A DNA stretch of 7,735 bases from Clostridiales bacterium (GCA_003523225.1 DPGK01000035.1:1-7735), one strand, 5' to 3'. Counted from the first letter of the stretch, positions 1 through 6,010 are shown. Numbers and translations are program-made. The notes: generated by a model not told the origin, from the sequence alone.

Positions 1-4
1 TCTT

Positions 5-58
5 TGTCAACCCCTTTTTTGAATTTTTTCTCCACTTTTTTTCGTTTTTTTGATTTTT
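5..58 (-). promoter_or_regulatory. Partial leftward promoter with A-tract upstream element
   Basis: Read on the minus strand, a consensus -35 box TTGACA lies at 10-5, preceded by five A-tracts (plus-strand T-runs at 15-20, 24-29, 36-42, 45-51 and 54-58) spaced roughly 8-12 bp apart. This resembles the bent, AT-rich upstream elements of strong Firmicute promoters, often those of stable RNAs. The -10 box would lie beyond the left edge, so the promoter is incomplete and its target is not visible. Inference from motif and context only. Confidence 0.45.
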
Positions 59-136
59 GCAGAATATTTTTTCGTCGAGACGCTCCATATTTTCCCTTGT
101 AATGATATTTTTGCTTTGATCGGAACTCAAACGACG

Positions 137-190
137 CCGGGAGCCGGGAAAATCAATGAAAAATTTTCCCGGCTCCCGGAATGTTTTTTT
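137..190 (+). terminator. Perfect 17-bp hairpin followed by T-tract
   Basis: Positions 137-153 are exactly complementary to 163-179 (17 bp), with a 9-nt loop. On the plus strand a run of seven T (184-190) follows after four bases, which is the form of an intrinsic terminator for rightward transcripts. No rightward gene is seen upstream within the window. The leftward regulator gene at 257-865 ends 67 bp before the T-tract, so the hairpin may also end or protect that transcript, although on the minus strand the stem is followed only by a T-poor stretch. Confidence 0.6.
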
Positions 191-256
191 CGCGAAACGT
201 ACCAAACGTCTGCGATCGGATTCAAAAAAACTCTGCTTTTATTCGCTCTCACATAA

Positions 257-865
257 TTATGTTTTTCTGAATTTCAGCTTCGACCACATAATTATAATTA
301 TCTGCCCGGGGATTCCGGGAGCATATATAGGCCATATGTTATAGCCAAATGTCAGCACCGTGATATGGATAGCAGCGAGCAAGGTCCACATGAGCAACGA
401 AATTATCAGGTAGTTGCGCCGACGGTTAAACCATATGGAATTAAAAACAAGCCAGACTATCATTGACACCGGCACAGCGAAAATAAGTGCAAGCCAATGA
501 CGCTTTGCGCCGCTGAACAGTATTTCGGTAAAAACAAAGGCAAGAATAGCAACAAACCAGACAAGTAATACGCTCATGCCCGCAATAAGCGCGTGATTTT
601 TGCGTTTGCGGTCATCCACGACCACCGGTGCGGGATTTACCCTCACAGTGTCGTGATCTGCGCGGACGAGATAGTCCAGCGTCACTCCGAACAGATCGGC
701 AATCGCCGTAAGCGTACCTATTTCCGGCACGGACTCTCCCCGCTCCCATTTTGACACTGCCTTATCGGAATAATGCAGCTTTTCTGCGAGATCAAGCTGA
801 GTCATGCCGCTTTGCGTGCGCAGTAATGTTATATTTTTTGCAATAATTGATTTTATGTCAGACAA
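257..865 (-). CDS. Membrane-anchored XRE-family HTH transcriptional regulator
   Basis: A 202-residue protein. Residues 8-66 form an XRE/Cro-type helix-turn-helix domain, with the typical MTQLDLAEKL, KAVSKWERGESVPE and LADLFGVTLDYL-like segments. A charged linker (about 70-90) leads into three hydrophobic segments, near 92-115, 124-146 and 151-173, predicted to be membrane helices. It is therefore probably a DNA-binding protein tethered to the membrane, a layout common in Clostridia. Its signal and target genes are unknown. The start is a TTG at 865-863, chosen because AAAGGTG (880-874, minus strand) lies 8 nt upstream and the next Met (21) falls inside the HTH. It is transcribed leftward from its own promoter at 979-1007, behind the hydrolase gene, with which it may also be co-transcribed. 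Autoregulation is plausible but not shown. The fold assignment is strong; its role is unassigned. Confidence 0.9.
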   Translation of the reverse strand: MSDIKSIIAKNITLLRTQSGMTQLDLAEKLHYSDKAVSKWERGESVPEIGTLTAIADLFGVTLDYLVRADHDTVRVNPAPVVVDDRKRKNHALIAGMSVLLVWFVAILAFVFTEILFSGAKRHWLALIFAVPVSMIVWLVFNSIWFNRRRNYLIISLLMWTLLAAIHITVLTFGYNIWPIYAPGIPGQIIIIMWSKLKFRKT

Positions 866-873
866 CCCGCAAT

Positions 874-880
874 CACCTTT
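874..880 (-). promoter_or_regulatory. Ribosome binding site that fixes a TTG start
   Basis: On the minus strand this reads AAAGGTG, eight nucleotides before the TTG at 865-863. It supports TTG as the initiation codon of the XRE regulator; no in-frame ATG lies between it and the conserved HTH region. Confidence 0.6.
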
Positions 881-978
881 CTCTGGTAAACATCAAAAAA
901 GAAAATTCGTTAAGCCTTGAAAGCATTAACATCCAAATCATTCCGGTCTTGCGCGCGAAATGTTTTATATTAAATAAT

Positions 979-1007
979 ATTATATCATAAAAACAGCGCG
1001 AGGTCAA
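979..1007 (-). promoter_or_regulatory. Promoter of the XRE regulator gene
   Basis: The minus strand has -35 TTGACC (1007-1002), a 17-bp spacer and -10 TATAAT (984-979). Transcription should start near 972, giving a leader of about 106 nt. The -35 box overlaps the stop codon of the upstream hydrolase gene (1006-1004). A small AT-rich palindrome (ATATTA-AA-TAATAT, 967-980) covers the -10 end and start site and could be an operator, but such AT palindromes arise easily by chance. Confidence 0.75.
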
Positions 1008-1855
1008 TTATATTTATCAACATATTCTTCAATTAAACGACCGATTTCCGCAGTGTCGTTTTCCGATGACAATATTTTGTCAAAATCAGAAGCAGAATGG
1101 GTATAATATTCCATACCGCGGCTGACAAAACCGTTACTGATACCCGCCGCAGACCTTCCCGTCAGCGCGTAGTACACCATAAGTGCAGTGATATACCCGG
1201 TAAGATAGTTGGGATGCCAACCGTCAACCTTTCCGCTGTCCGTCATCTGGCTGACAATGAAGCTGTTTTTGTCGTATGTCAGCACGGAATCTCTCACTCT
1301 AACCGTACCTTTCCACAATTCCACCGCAAGCTGTCCGAGCGGAATGTATTTTGCTTTGCCCTCTTTCTGCAGCTTTTCAGCCGCCGCAAGGTTGGACACG
1401 AGGTTCCTGCTTACATCATGAGTGGTCACATAAAAGCAGAATTTTGTGATGTCCGGAAAGAGTTGCATTATACTTCGCGCCATATCATATGTATTGCTTC
1501 TGTCTGCGCCCGCCTGCTGAAGAATCACATAATCCTGATCATATATCCTGTCATATTCATTCCCGACGCCGGGGTGACAAGGGTGTTTTTTCAGAAGCAT
1601 CTCATAAAGGTCGGACAAATATTTACCACCGTAGGTAAAGCAGGTTACGGTAATATCCTCCCCCATAGCCGCAGCTATCCTTCTGAAATACCCGTTGTCT
1701 GCGGCAGTATCGGCCTTATCCTTTTCAACGCAGCCACCGTAATATGTAAAGCTGTTGCCGATGAACATTACGCGTGAGCCGTCAAGGCTGACATACTTAT
1801 TCCCATTCCGCAAGCCACGTTTGTTTTCCGTATCATCTTCATTGATATATATCAT
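1004..1855 (-). CDS. SGNH/GDSL-like hydrolase, cytoplasmic
   Basis: A protein of about 283 residues resembling the SGNH hydrolase superfamily, closest in style to DUF4886-type proteins. Numbering from an ATG at 1867, the block I motif is MFIGNSFTYYGG with Ser39 as candidate nucleophile. A TYGGKYL segment (78-84) could supply the block II glycine, YVILQQAGADRSN (113-125) fits the middle block, and DGWHPN gives Asp215 and His218 of the block V DxxH pair. Members hydrolyse esters or remove acyl groups, for example from carbohydrates; the substrate here cannot be told. No signal peptide or membrane helix is visible. The start is set at the ATG at 1855 because AGGAG (1872-1868) directly abuts the ATG at 1867 but sits 12 nt before 1855; if 1867 is used the protein has 287 residues. 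It has its own promoter and is divergent from the glycosyltransferase operon. Confidence 0.8.
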   Translation of the reverse strand: MIYINEDDTENKRGLRNGNKYVSLDGSRVMFIGNSFTYYGGCVEKDKADTAADNGYFRRIAAAMGEDITVTCFTYGGKYLSDLYEMLLKKHPCHPGVGNEYDRIYDQDYVILQQAGADRSNTYDMARSIMQLFPDITKFCFYVTTHDVSRNLVSNLAAAEKLQKEGKAKYIPLGQLAVELWKGTVRVRDSVLTYDKNSFIVSQMTDSGKVDGWHPNYLTGYITALMVYYALTGRSAAGISNGFVSRGMEYYTHSASDFDKILSSENDTAEIGRLIEEYVDKYN

Positions 1856-1867
1856 TTTCGCGTACAT

Positions 1868-1872
1868 CTCCT
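1868..1872 (-). promoter_or_regulatory. Ribosome binding site that decides the hydrolase start
   Basis: AGGAG on the minus strand touches the in-frame ATG at 1867 with no spacer, which would not work well for that codon. It lies 12 nt before the next in-frame ATG (1855), so the downstream start is preferred. Confidence 0.5.
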
Positions 1873-1898
1873 GTCATCGGATTTTCTTGTTTCATTCA

Positions 1899-1927
1899 AT
1901 TATACATCAATTTCATCTCCGGCACAA
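1899..1927 (-). promoter_or_regulatory. Promoter of the SGNH hydrolase gene
   Basis: The minus strand has -35 TTGTGC (1927-1922), a 17-bp spacer and -10 TATAAT (1904-1899). The predicted start near 1892 gives a short leader of about 25-35 nt containing the AGGAG site. The -35 is weak but the -10 and spacing are ideal. Confidence 0.65.
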
Positions 1928-1988
1928 TACGCAGGCCGCACAATATTTCAGAATACTGCGCTCAAGGCAAAAAAATCTGTTTTTCGCC

Positions 1989-2004
1989 GTTTTTGCGCAA
2001 AAAC
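1989..2004. repeat. 16-bp perfect palindrome GTTTTTGCGCAAAAAC
   Basis: A perfect palindrome with no spacer, lying between the divergent hydrolase and glycosyltransferase promoters. It is about 60 bp upstream of the hydrolase -35 box and about 100 bp upstream of the glycosyltransferase -35 box. It could be a binding site for a dimeric regulator; no regulator can be named. The 1856-2302 gap otherwise holds the promoters, repeats and leader listed separately. Confidence 0.45.
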
Positions 2005-2021
2005 AAGCCTGATTCCGCCGA

Positions 2022-2067
2022 CTCTACCGTTGGTAGAGCGGTTCGAGATTCCACTCTACCGGTAGAG
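2022..2067. repeat. Paired CTCTACC/GGTAGAG inverted repeats
   Basis: Two palindromes share the same 7-bp half-site: CTCTACCgttGGTAGAG (2022-2038, 3-bp spacer) and CTCTACCGGTAGAG (2054-2067, no spacer). Their centres are about 30.5 bp apart, close to three helical turns. They sit 35-80 bp upstream of the -35 box of the glycosyltransferase operon, a position suited to an activator or a cooperative repressor. The segment between them (TTGGTAGAGCGGTTCGAG) looks like tRNA D- and T-arm sequence, but no tRNA folds here. Confidence 0.6.
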
Positions 2068-2101
2068 AAGCTCTCCGATACCCGATCGACGCGCAAGTGG
2101 G

Positions 2102-2131
2102 TTGCATCCGGCGGCGGTTTTATTGTATAAT
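2102..2131 (+). promoter_or_regulatory. Promoter of the GT8/acyltransferase operon
   Basis: -35 TTGCAT (2102-2107), an 18-bp spacer and a consensus -10 TATAAT (2126-2131). Transcription should start near 2138, leaving a leader of about 165 nt before the first gene. No other good promoter is seen ahead of the operon. Confidence 0.65.
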
Positions 2132-2140
2132 TATAGCACA

Positions 2141-2221
2141 GGAAGCGCAATGCGATCTCACCCGCAGGCGCTTCCCCATACTTTTTGTATCAGCTTTCCT
2201 GCTGTGGCAGCGCATTGCTTC
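2141..2221 (+). promoter_or_regulatory. Structured mRNA leader, possible attenuator
   Basis: GGAAGCGC (2141-2148) pairs exactly with GCGCTTCC (2168-2175), extended inward by TGCG (2151-2154) with CGCA (2163-2166). Five T (2182-2186) follow shortly after, a weak terminator-like arrangement. The 5' arm can instead pair further downstream: GCAATGCG (2147-2154) is complementary to CGCATTGC (2211-2218), extendable with a small bulge to 2142-2146/2217-2221. The two folds exclude each other. No known riboswitch class was recognised and the effector, if any, is unknown. Confidence 0.4.
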
Positions 2222-2302
2222 TTTTCGCTCAGAAACGAAACCCGGGCGGAGCGCGTTCGGTCACAGCGAAGGATCACAACGACCTGAAAGTGAGTAATGC
2301 TT

Positions 2303-3145
2303 ATGAATATTTTATATTGCGGAGACAAAAACATAGCCGACGGGCTGGTAATATCCGCACTGTCTCTTCTCGGACACTCAAGCGAACCGCTGAATATTTA
2401 TGTTCTTACCGTACATTTTGAAACCGAGGAAAGAAAGTGCGAGGCACTTCCGCAAAGTCTTGCCGACTTTCTTGACGGCAGGATAAAAGCTGAGAATCCC
2501 GGCAGCTCGGTAAAGCTTATCGACGTTACTTCGTTATTTACAAGCGAACTGCCTGAGGCAAACCTCGGTACGCGTTTTACGCCCTGCTGCATGCTCCGGC
2601 TTTACGCCGACCTTGTACCCGGACTGCCGGACAGACTGTTGTATCTTGATAACGATGTGATCTGCCGCCGCGATTTTGACGACTTTTACAACATGGACAT
2701 GACTGGCGCGGAAATTGCCGGAGTGCTTGACTATTACGGAAGTTGGTTCTTCCGCCGGCGTATTTTCTCGCGCGACTACCTTAACTCCGGTGTGCTGTTG
2801 CTCAATATGCCCGAGATACGCCGCACCGGACTTTTCAGCCGTTGCCGCAAACGCTGTGCCGAAAAGAAAATGTTCATGCCCGATCAGTCTGCACTCAACA
2901 AGCTGTCAGACAAAAAGATCATCCTTCCCCGAATCTACAACGAGCAGCGCAAGCTGCATGACGACACAATTTTTCAGCACTTCACAACGAGCTTCAGATT
3001 TTTCCCGTGGCTTCATGCTGTATCTGTCAAGCCGTGGCAGGTCGAGAAAATGCACGAGGTTCTCGGCATTCACGAATATGACGGACTGCTTGAAAAAAGC
3101 AGCTTCCTTATGAGCGACTACGAAAAATCCCTTGCCCGGCAATAA
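2303..3145 (+). CDS. Glycosyltransferase family 8 protein (first of two)
   Basis: About 280 residues, within the usual length of bacterial GT8 enzymes, which transfer a sugar (typically glucose or galactose) from a nucleotide sugar with retention of configuration. Features include an N-terminal nucleotide-sugar strand MNILYCGDKNIADG, the metal-binding DxD motif in LLYLDNDV (D116-N-D118), YLNSGVLLLNM (about 159-169), the acceptor-side DQSALNKL (from D194) and a C-terminal HF...FPWLH...KPW segment supplying the late histidine. There is no signal peptide or membrane helix, so it acts in the cytoplasm or at the inner membrane face. The ATG at 2303 is preferred over the one at 2297: the weak AAGTGAG site is 8 nt from the former and 2 nt from the latter, and MNILYCGD is the expected family N-terminus. 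First gene of the operon, 33 bp before the second GT8. Donor and acceptor are unknown. Confidence 0.9.
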   Translation: MNILYCGDKNIADGLVISALSLLGHSSEPLNIYVLTVHFETEERKCEALPQSLADFLDGRIKAENPGSSVKLIDVTSLFTSELPEANLGTRFTPCCMLRLYADLVPGLPDRLLYLDNDVICRRDFDDFYNMDMTGAEIAGVLDYYGSWFFRRRIFSRDYLNSGVLLLNMPEIRRTGLFSRCRKRCAEKKMFMPDQSALNKLSDKKIILPRIYNEQRKLHDDTIFQHFTTSFRFFPWLHAVSVKPWQVEKMHEVLGIHEYDGLLEKSSFLMSDYEKSLARQ

Positions 3146-3178
3146 ATAAAACACTACAACGAAAGGTCTGATATCCCA

Positions 3179-4147
3179 ATGAATTTAACAAAAAATAACT
3201 CTACAATACCTGTATTCTTCTCTATTGACGACGCATATGCGCCGTATCTTGGCGTAGCGCTCAGCTCCGCCGTTAAAAATTCCGATCCGGAACGTCAGTA
3301 CAAAGCAATCGTTCTTTATCAGGATCTTTGTGAGGAGAACCGCAGACGACTCAGCTCCCTCGCTACCGAAAATTTTGAAATAAAGTTCATACCTATGGGC
3401 GAAGGTCTTGAATGCATAACCGACCGTATGTCAAACCGTCTGCGCTGCGACTATTTTACGCTTACTATCTACTTCCGGCTTTTCATTCCGGTCATGTTCC
3501 CGGAGTATGACAAGGGGATCTATATAGACAGCGACGTGGTGCTCAACGGCGACATCGCAGAGCTGTTTGACACCGACATCGGCGATTGCCTTATAGGCGC
3601 CTGCGCCGATAAATCCGTTGTGGATGTTCCGGAGCTTGCGCTTTACATGGAGCAAGCAGTCGGAGTGAACAGACACAGCTACATCAACTCCGGCGTCCTG
3701 CTTATGAATCTGAAAAAGCTCCGCGAAGTTGAGATAGACAAGCATTTCCTTTCGCTGCTCAACACCTATCATTTCGACTGCATAGCCCCCGACCAGGATT
3801 ACATCAACGCAATGTGCAACGGAAAGATCCACTATCTTGACGAATGCTGGGACGCTATGCCCAACGATCAGAAGCCTCCGCTTGAAAACGCAAAGCTCAT
3901 TCATTATAACCTTTTCTCAAAGCCCTGGTGCTATGACGGCATCCAGTACGGAGAGCTTTTCTGGAAATACGCGCAGGACAGCGGATATCTGCGCGAAATA
4001 CTTGACGCCAAGCACAGCTATTCAGACGAGCAGAAAGCGTCGGATGCAAAATGCCTTGAGTTGCTCATAAAGCGCGGCGTGGAGATCGCCGGGTCAGAGC
4101 TGACCTTCAAGAAGATATACGAAAGCGGGGAGAAGATCCGTCTATGA
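3179..4147 (+). CDS. Glycosyltransferase family 8 protein (second of two)
   Basis: A 322-residue GT8 enzyme with all family hallmarks: N-terminal PVFFSIDDAYAPYLGVAL (11-28, nucleotide-sugar binding), DxD in IYIDSDVVLNGDIAELF (D117-S-D119), YINSGVLLMNL (168-178), DQDYIN (205-210) and the classical C-terminal IHYNLFSKPW (241-250), whose His242 helps bind metal and diphosphate. It resembles LgtC-type galactosyl/glucosyltransferases more closely than its upstream neighbour does, and the two are too different in sequence to be a recent duplication. It has no membrane segment. GAAAGG (3161-3166) lies 12 nt before the ATG. Its stop overlaps the start of the next gene by 4 bp (ATGA), implying translational coupling. 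Two GT8 enzymes in a row suggest addition of two sugars to one product; this is inference. Confidence 0.93.
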   Translation: MNLTKNNSTIPVFFSIDDAYAPYLGVALSSAVKNSDPERQYKAIVLYQDLCEENRRRLSSLATENFEIKFIPMGEGLECITDRMSNRLRCDYFTLTIYFRLFIPVMFPEYDKGIYIDSDVVLNGDIAELFDTDIGDCLIGACADKSVVDVPELALYMEQAVGVNRHSYINSGVLLMNLKKLREVEIDKHFLSLLNTYHFDCIAPDQDYINAMCNGKIHYLDECWDAMPNDQKPPLENAKLIHYNLFSKPWCYDGIQYGELFWKYAQDSGYLREILDAKHSYSDEQKASDAKCLELLIKRGVEIAGSELTFKKIYESGEKIRL

Positions 4148-5007
4148 TCATCGGGGACAACAGAGCAGCGGTTATTGAAAATATCCGCCGCTCGGCTGAA
4201 AGCGGAGATTTTTTTGCCAAGGTGGAGACCAACGACCCGGTCCTCACCACGGAAGAAAGCAATAAAATCATTCAGGAATATCTAAAAAACCGCAATACCG
4301 CTTCTTTCAGACTAAAGACCTGCGCGGCGCGTCAGGTAGCCAATTTTCTCACCTTTGCCCTTAACCGCAACACCGAAATAGTAGGGCTCGAAAAAGCCAA
4401 AAATGTCAGCGGCGGAGCAATTATTACAAGCAATCATTTCAGCCCCGTCGAGAACACGGGCATACGACTTATCGCTCGGCGGCTGGGAAGAAAACGCATA
4501 AATATCGTCAGTCAGGAAACCAATCTCGCAATGCCGGGCTTTATCGGCTTCCTTATGAATTATGCCGATATAGTTCCGATATCGGACAATATCCACTACA
4601 CCCAGCGTGAGTTTTTGGGTGTGCTCTCCGAGCTTATGAAAAAGGATGAGTTTGTGCTGATCTACCCGGAGGAGGAAATGTGGTTCAACTACCGCAAGCC
4701 CCGTCCGCCAAAACCCGGAGCGTTTTACTACGCATCAAGACTGAATGTCCCGGTAATTTCCTGTTTTATTGAAATGCGCGACCTTCCCGAAATGGACAAC
4801 AAGGAGTTCCATAAGGTAAAATTCATCGTCCACGTGCTTGATATACTGACGCCTGACCCGCAAAAGAGCGTAAAGGAAAACTGCGCTGAAATGCAGAGTA
4901 CCGACTACGCGCTGAAAAAAGCTATCTATGAGAAGGTTTACGGCAAGCCGCTTGATTACAGCTTCGAGCCTTCGGATATTGCCGGCTGGGTCGGAGGAAA
5001 AGAATGA
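4144..5007 (+). CDS. PlsC-like lysophospholipid/glycerolipid acyltransferase (first of two)
   Basis: A 287-residue protein with the blocks of the PlsC/LPLAT family, which transfers fatty acyl groups to lysophosphatidate or related acceptors at the membrane. Block I is TSNHFSPVENTG, with His98 in an HX4E arrangement (Glu103 where Asp is usual). Block II lies around IVSQETNLAMPGFIGFLMN (121-139). Block III is VLIYPEEEMW (171-180, in place of the usual FPEGTRS), and the block IV-like segment is NVPVISCFIEM (201-211). There is an N-terminal extension of about 70 residues and only a weak hydrophobic stretch near 65-74, so it is probably peripheral. GGGGAG (4127-4132) lies 11 nt before the ATG; both ends overlap neighbouring genes by 4 bp. 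The acceptor could be a phospholipid precursor or the glycosylated product of the two GT8 enzymes. Acyltransferase fold likely; exact reaction unknown. Confidence 0.82.
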   Translation: MIIGDNRAAVIENIRRSAESGDFFAKVETNDPVLTTEESNKIIQEYLKNRNTASFRLKTCAARQVANFLTFALNRNTEIVGLEKAKNVSGGAIITSNHFSPVENTGIRLIARRLGRKRINIVSQETNLAMPGFIGFLMNYADIVPISDNIHYTQREFLGVLSELMKKDEFVLIYPEEEMWFNYRKPRPPKPGAFYYASRLNVPVISCFIEMRDLPEMDNKEFHKVKFIVHVLDILTPDPQKSVKENCAEMQSTDYALKKAIYEKVYGKPLDYSFEPSDIAGWVGGKE

Positions 5008-5795
5008 CGCGTGAGCCGCCCAAACGGTACTATAAATCCTTTTCCGACGATTTTGTAACCTCCAAGGATCAGGATCACCGATTACCTGAGGACTACAAGT
5101 GGATAAAGACAGACCTTTCGTACCGTTTTCTGTCCGCCCTCTCATATGCTCTTGCGCTTGTAATATCATCTGTCTGGTGTCGGCTGTTTCTCCATGTACG
5201 CATAAAAAACAGCCGGGCGCTGCGCAAGGAAAAAAAAGGAGCGTTTATTTACGGCAACCACACCCAGCCGGTGGGGGATGTTTTTATTCCGGCACTTGCG
5301 AGCTTCCCACGGCGGATATACACTGTGGTCAGCCCGGCAAATCTCGGAATACCGTTTATTGGGCGCATTCTTCCCTACCTCGGTGCGTTGCCTGTTCCCG
5401 ACACACTGCATGGGCTAAGAGACCTCAGCGACGCGATGAATTTCCGTCTTGAGCAGAAAAAGAATATTGTAATCTACCCGGAAGCACACGTATGGGAGTA
5501 TTACACCGGGATACGCCCGTTTTCAGACACCTCATTTACCTATCCCGCCAAGTACGACAAGCCCGTGTTCTGCATGACAACGGTGTATAAAAAGCGCCGC
5601 TTCGGCAAAAAGCCTGCGGCAGTGGTTTATATTGACGGTCCGTTTTACCGAGATACGTCAGAAAAGCCCCGCGAACAGGCGAAAAAACTGCATGACAGCG
5701 TTTTTAAGTGTATGCAGAAGCGCAGTCTTGAAAGCAACTGCCAATATATCGTATACGAAAAATCATCCGAACAGATACCCCAAACCGGTAACTGA
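5004..5795 (+). CDS. PlsC-like acyltransferase (second of two)
   Basis: A 263-residue protein related to its upstream neighbour. A hydrophobic segment near 44-63 probably anchors it to the membrane, with the catalytic domain in the cytoplasm. Block I reads YGNHTQPVGD: His86 is followed by Gly91 at the usual acidic position and Asp92 one residue later (HX5D instead of HX4D). The block II region is TVVSPANLGIPFIGRILPYLG (near 107-127), block III is IVIYPEAHVWEYY (155-167), and KPVFCMTTVY (186-195) matches block IV. The motifs shared with the upstream protein (NHxxPV, YPExxxW) indicate paralogues that have diverged, possibly for successive acylations. GGAGG (4993-4997) is ideally spaced, 6 nt before the ATG, which lies in an ATGA overlap with the previous stop. 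Last gene of the operon; a terminator starts 10 bp after its stop. Confidence 0.82.
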   Translation: MTREPPKRYYKSFSDDFVTSKDQDHRLPEDYKWIKTDLSYRFLSALSYALALVISSVWCRLFLHVRIKNSRALRKEKKGAFIYGNHTQPVGDVFIPALASFPRRIYTVVSPANLGIPFIGRILPYLGALPVPDTLHGLRDLSDAMNFRLEQKKNIVIYPEAHVWEYYTGIRPFSDTSFTYPAKYDKPVFCMTTVYKKRRFGKKPAAVVYIDGPFYRDTSEKPREQAKKLHDSVFKCMQKRSLESNCQYIVYEKSSEQIPQTGN

Positions 5796-5804
5796 ACACG
5801 CGAC

Positions 5805-5850
5805 CTGCCGCGCGGCTGATGCAAGTCAAAGCCCGCGGCGGTTCTTTTTT
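5805..5850 (+). terminator. Intrinsic terminator of the GT8/acyltransferase operon
   Basis: CTGCCGCGCGGCT (5805-5817) pairs with AGCCCGCGGCGG (5830-5841), forming a 12-bp GC-rich stem with one bulged C and one G-U pair over a 12-nt loop. It is followed directly by TTCTTTTTT (5842-5850) and lies 10 bp downstream of the last stop codon. Confidence 0.88.
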
Positions 5851-5965
5851 ATGTCGCCGTGCCCTCTTGAAAGTGGTATGAACACCTGAAGCACGGGAGT
5901 AAATGAAAGTACCATCCGCTCTTCATTCATAAAAACTCACATTTTAACCCTTTGGCTTATTCGCT

Positions 5966-5987
5966 TTTTTGTAGTGCAATACAAAAA
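5966..5987. repeat. 8-bp inverted repeat upstream of the aspartate kinase promoter
   Basis: TTTTTGTA (5966-5973) and TACAAAAA (5980-5987) are separated by 6 bp, a 22-bp symmetric site whose right end lies 23 bp before the -35 box at 6011. Its position suits a regulator of the kinase gene. As its arms are AT-rich, chance is possible. The rest of 5851-6010 shows no gene or recognisable element. Confidence 0.4.
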
Positions 5988-6010
5988 TATCCGACATTGC
6001 CCGACGGCTG

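Noticed and set aside
50..256. Rightward 68-codon open frame at the left end
   Set aside because: It reads through the perfect hairpin and T-tracts, so it is not a plausible gene.
1097..1777. Long rightward open frame (226 codons) opposite the hydrolase
   Set aside because: It is antisense to a gene with clear SGNH motifs and shows no recognisable domain or ribosome binding site.
2020..2055. Possible tRNA gene (GTTGGTAGAGC and GGTTCGA motifs)
   Set aside because: There is no anticodon arm, acceptor stem or proper 7-nt T-loop with paired stem; the symmetric CTCTACC repeats explain the sequence better.
1962..2150. Leftward 62-codon open frame in the divergent intergenic region
   Set aside because: It spans the palindromes and the rightward promoter, has no recognisable domain, and its composition looks random.
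3431..3904. Leftward open frame (157 codons) inside the second GT8 gene
   Set aside because: It is a shadow of the GT8 coding frame, which carries all the family motifs.
5903..5932. Nine-codon frame MKVPSALHS with GGGAG just upstream, as an aspartate kinase leader peptide
   Set aside because: It contains one Lys and no Thr codons, and it lies upstream of the consensus kinase promoter, so it would not be in that transcript.
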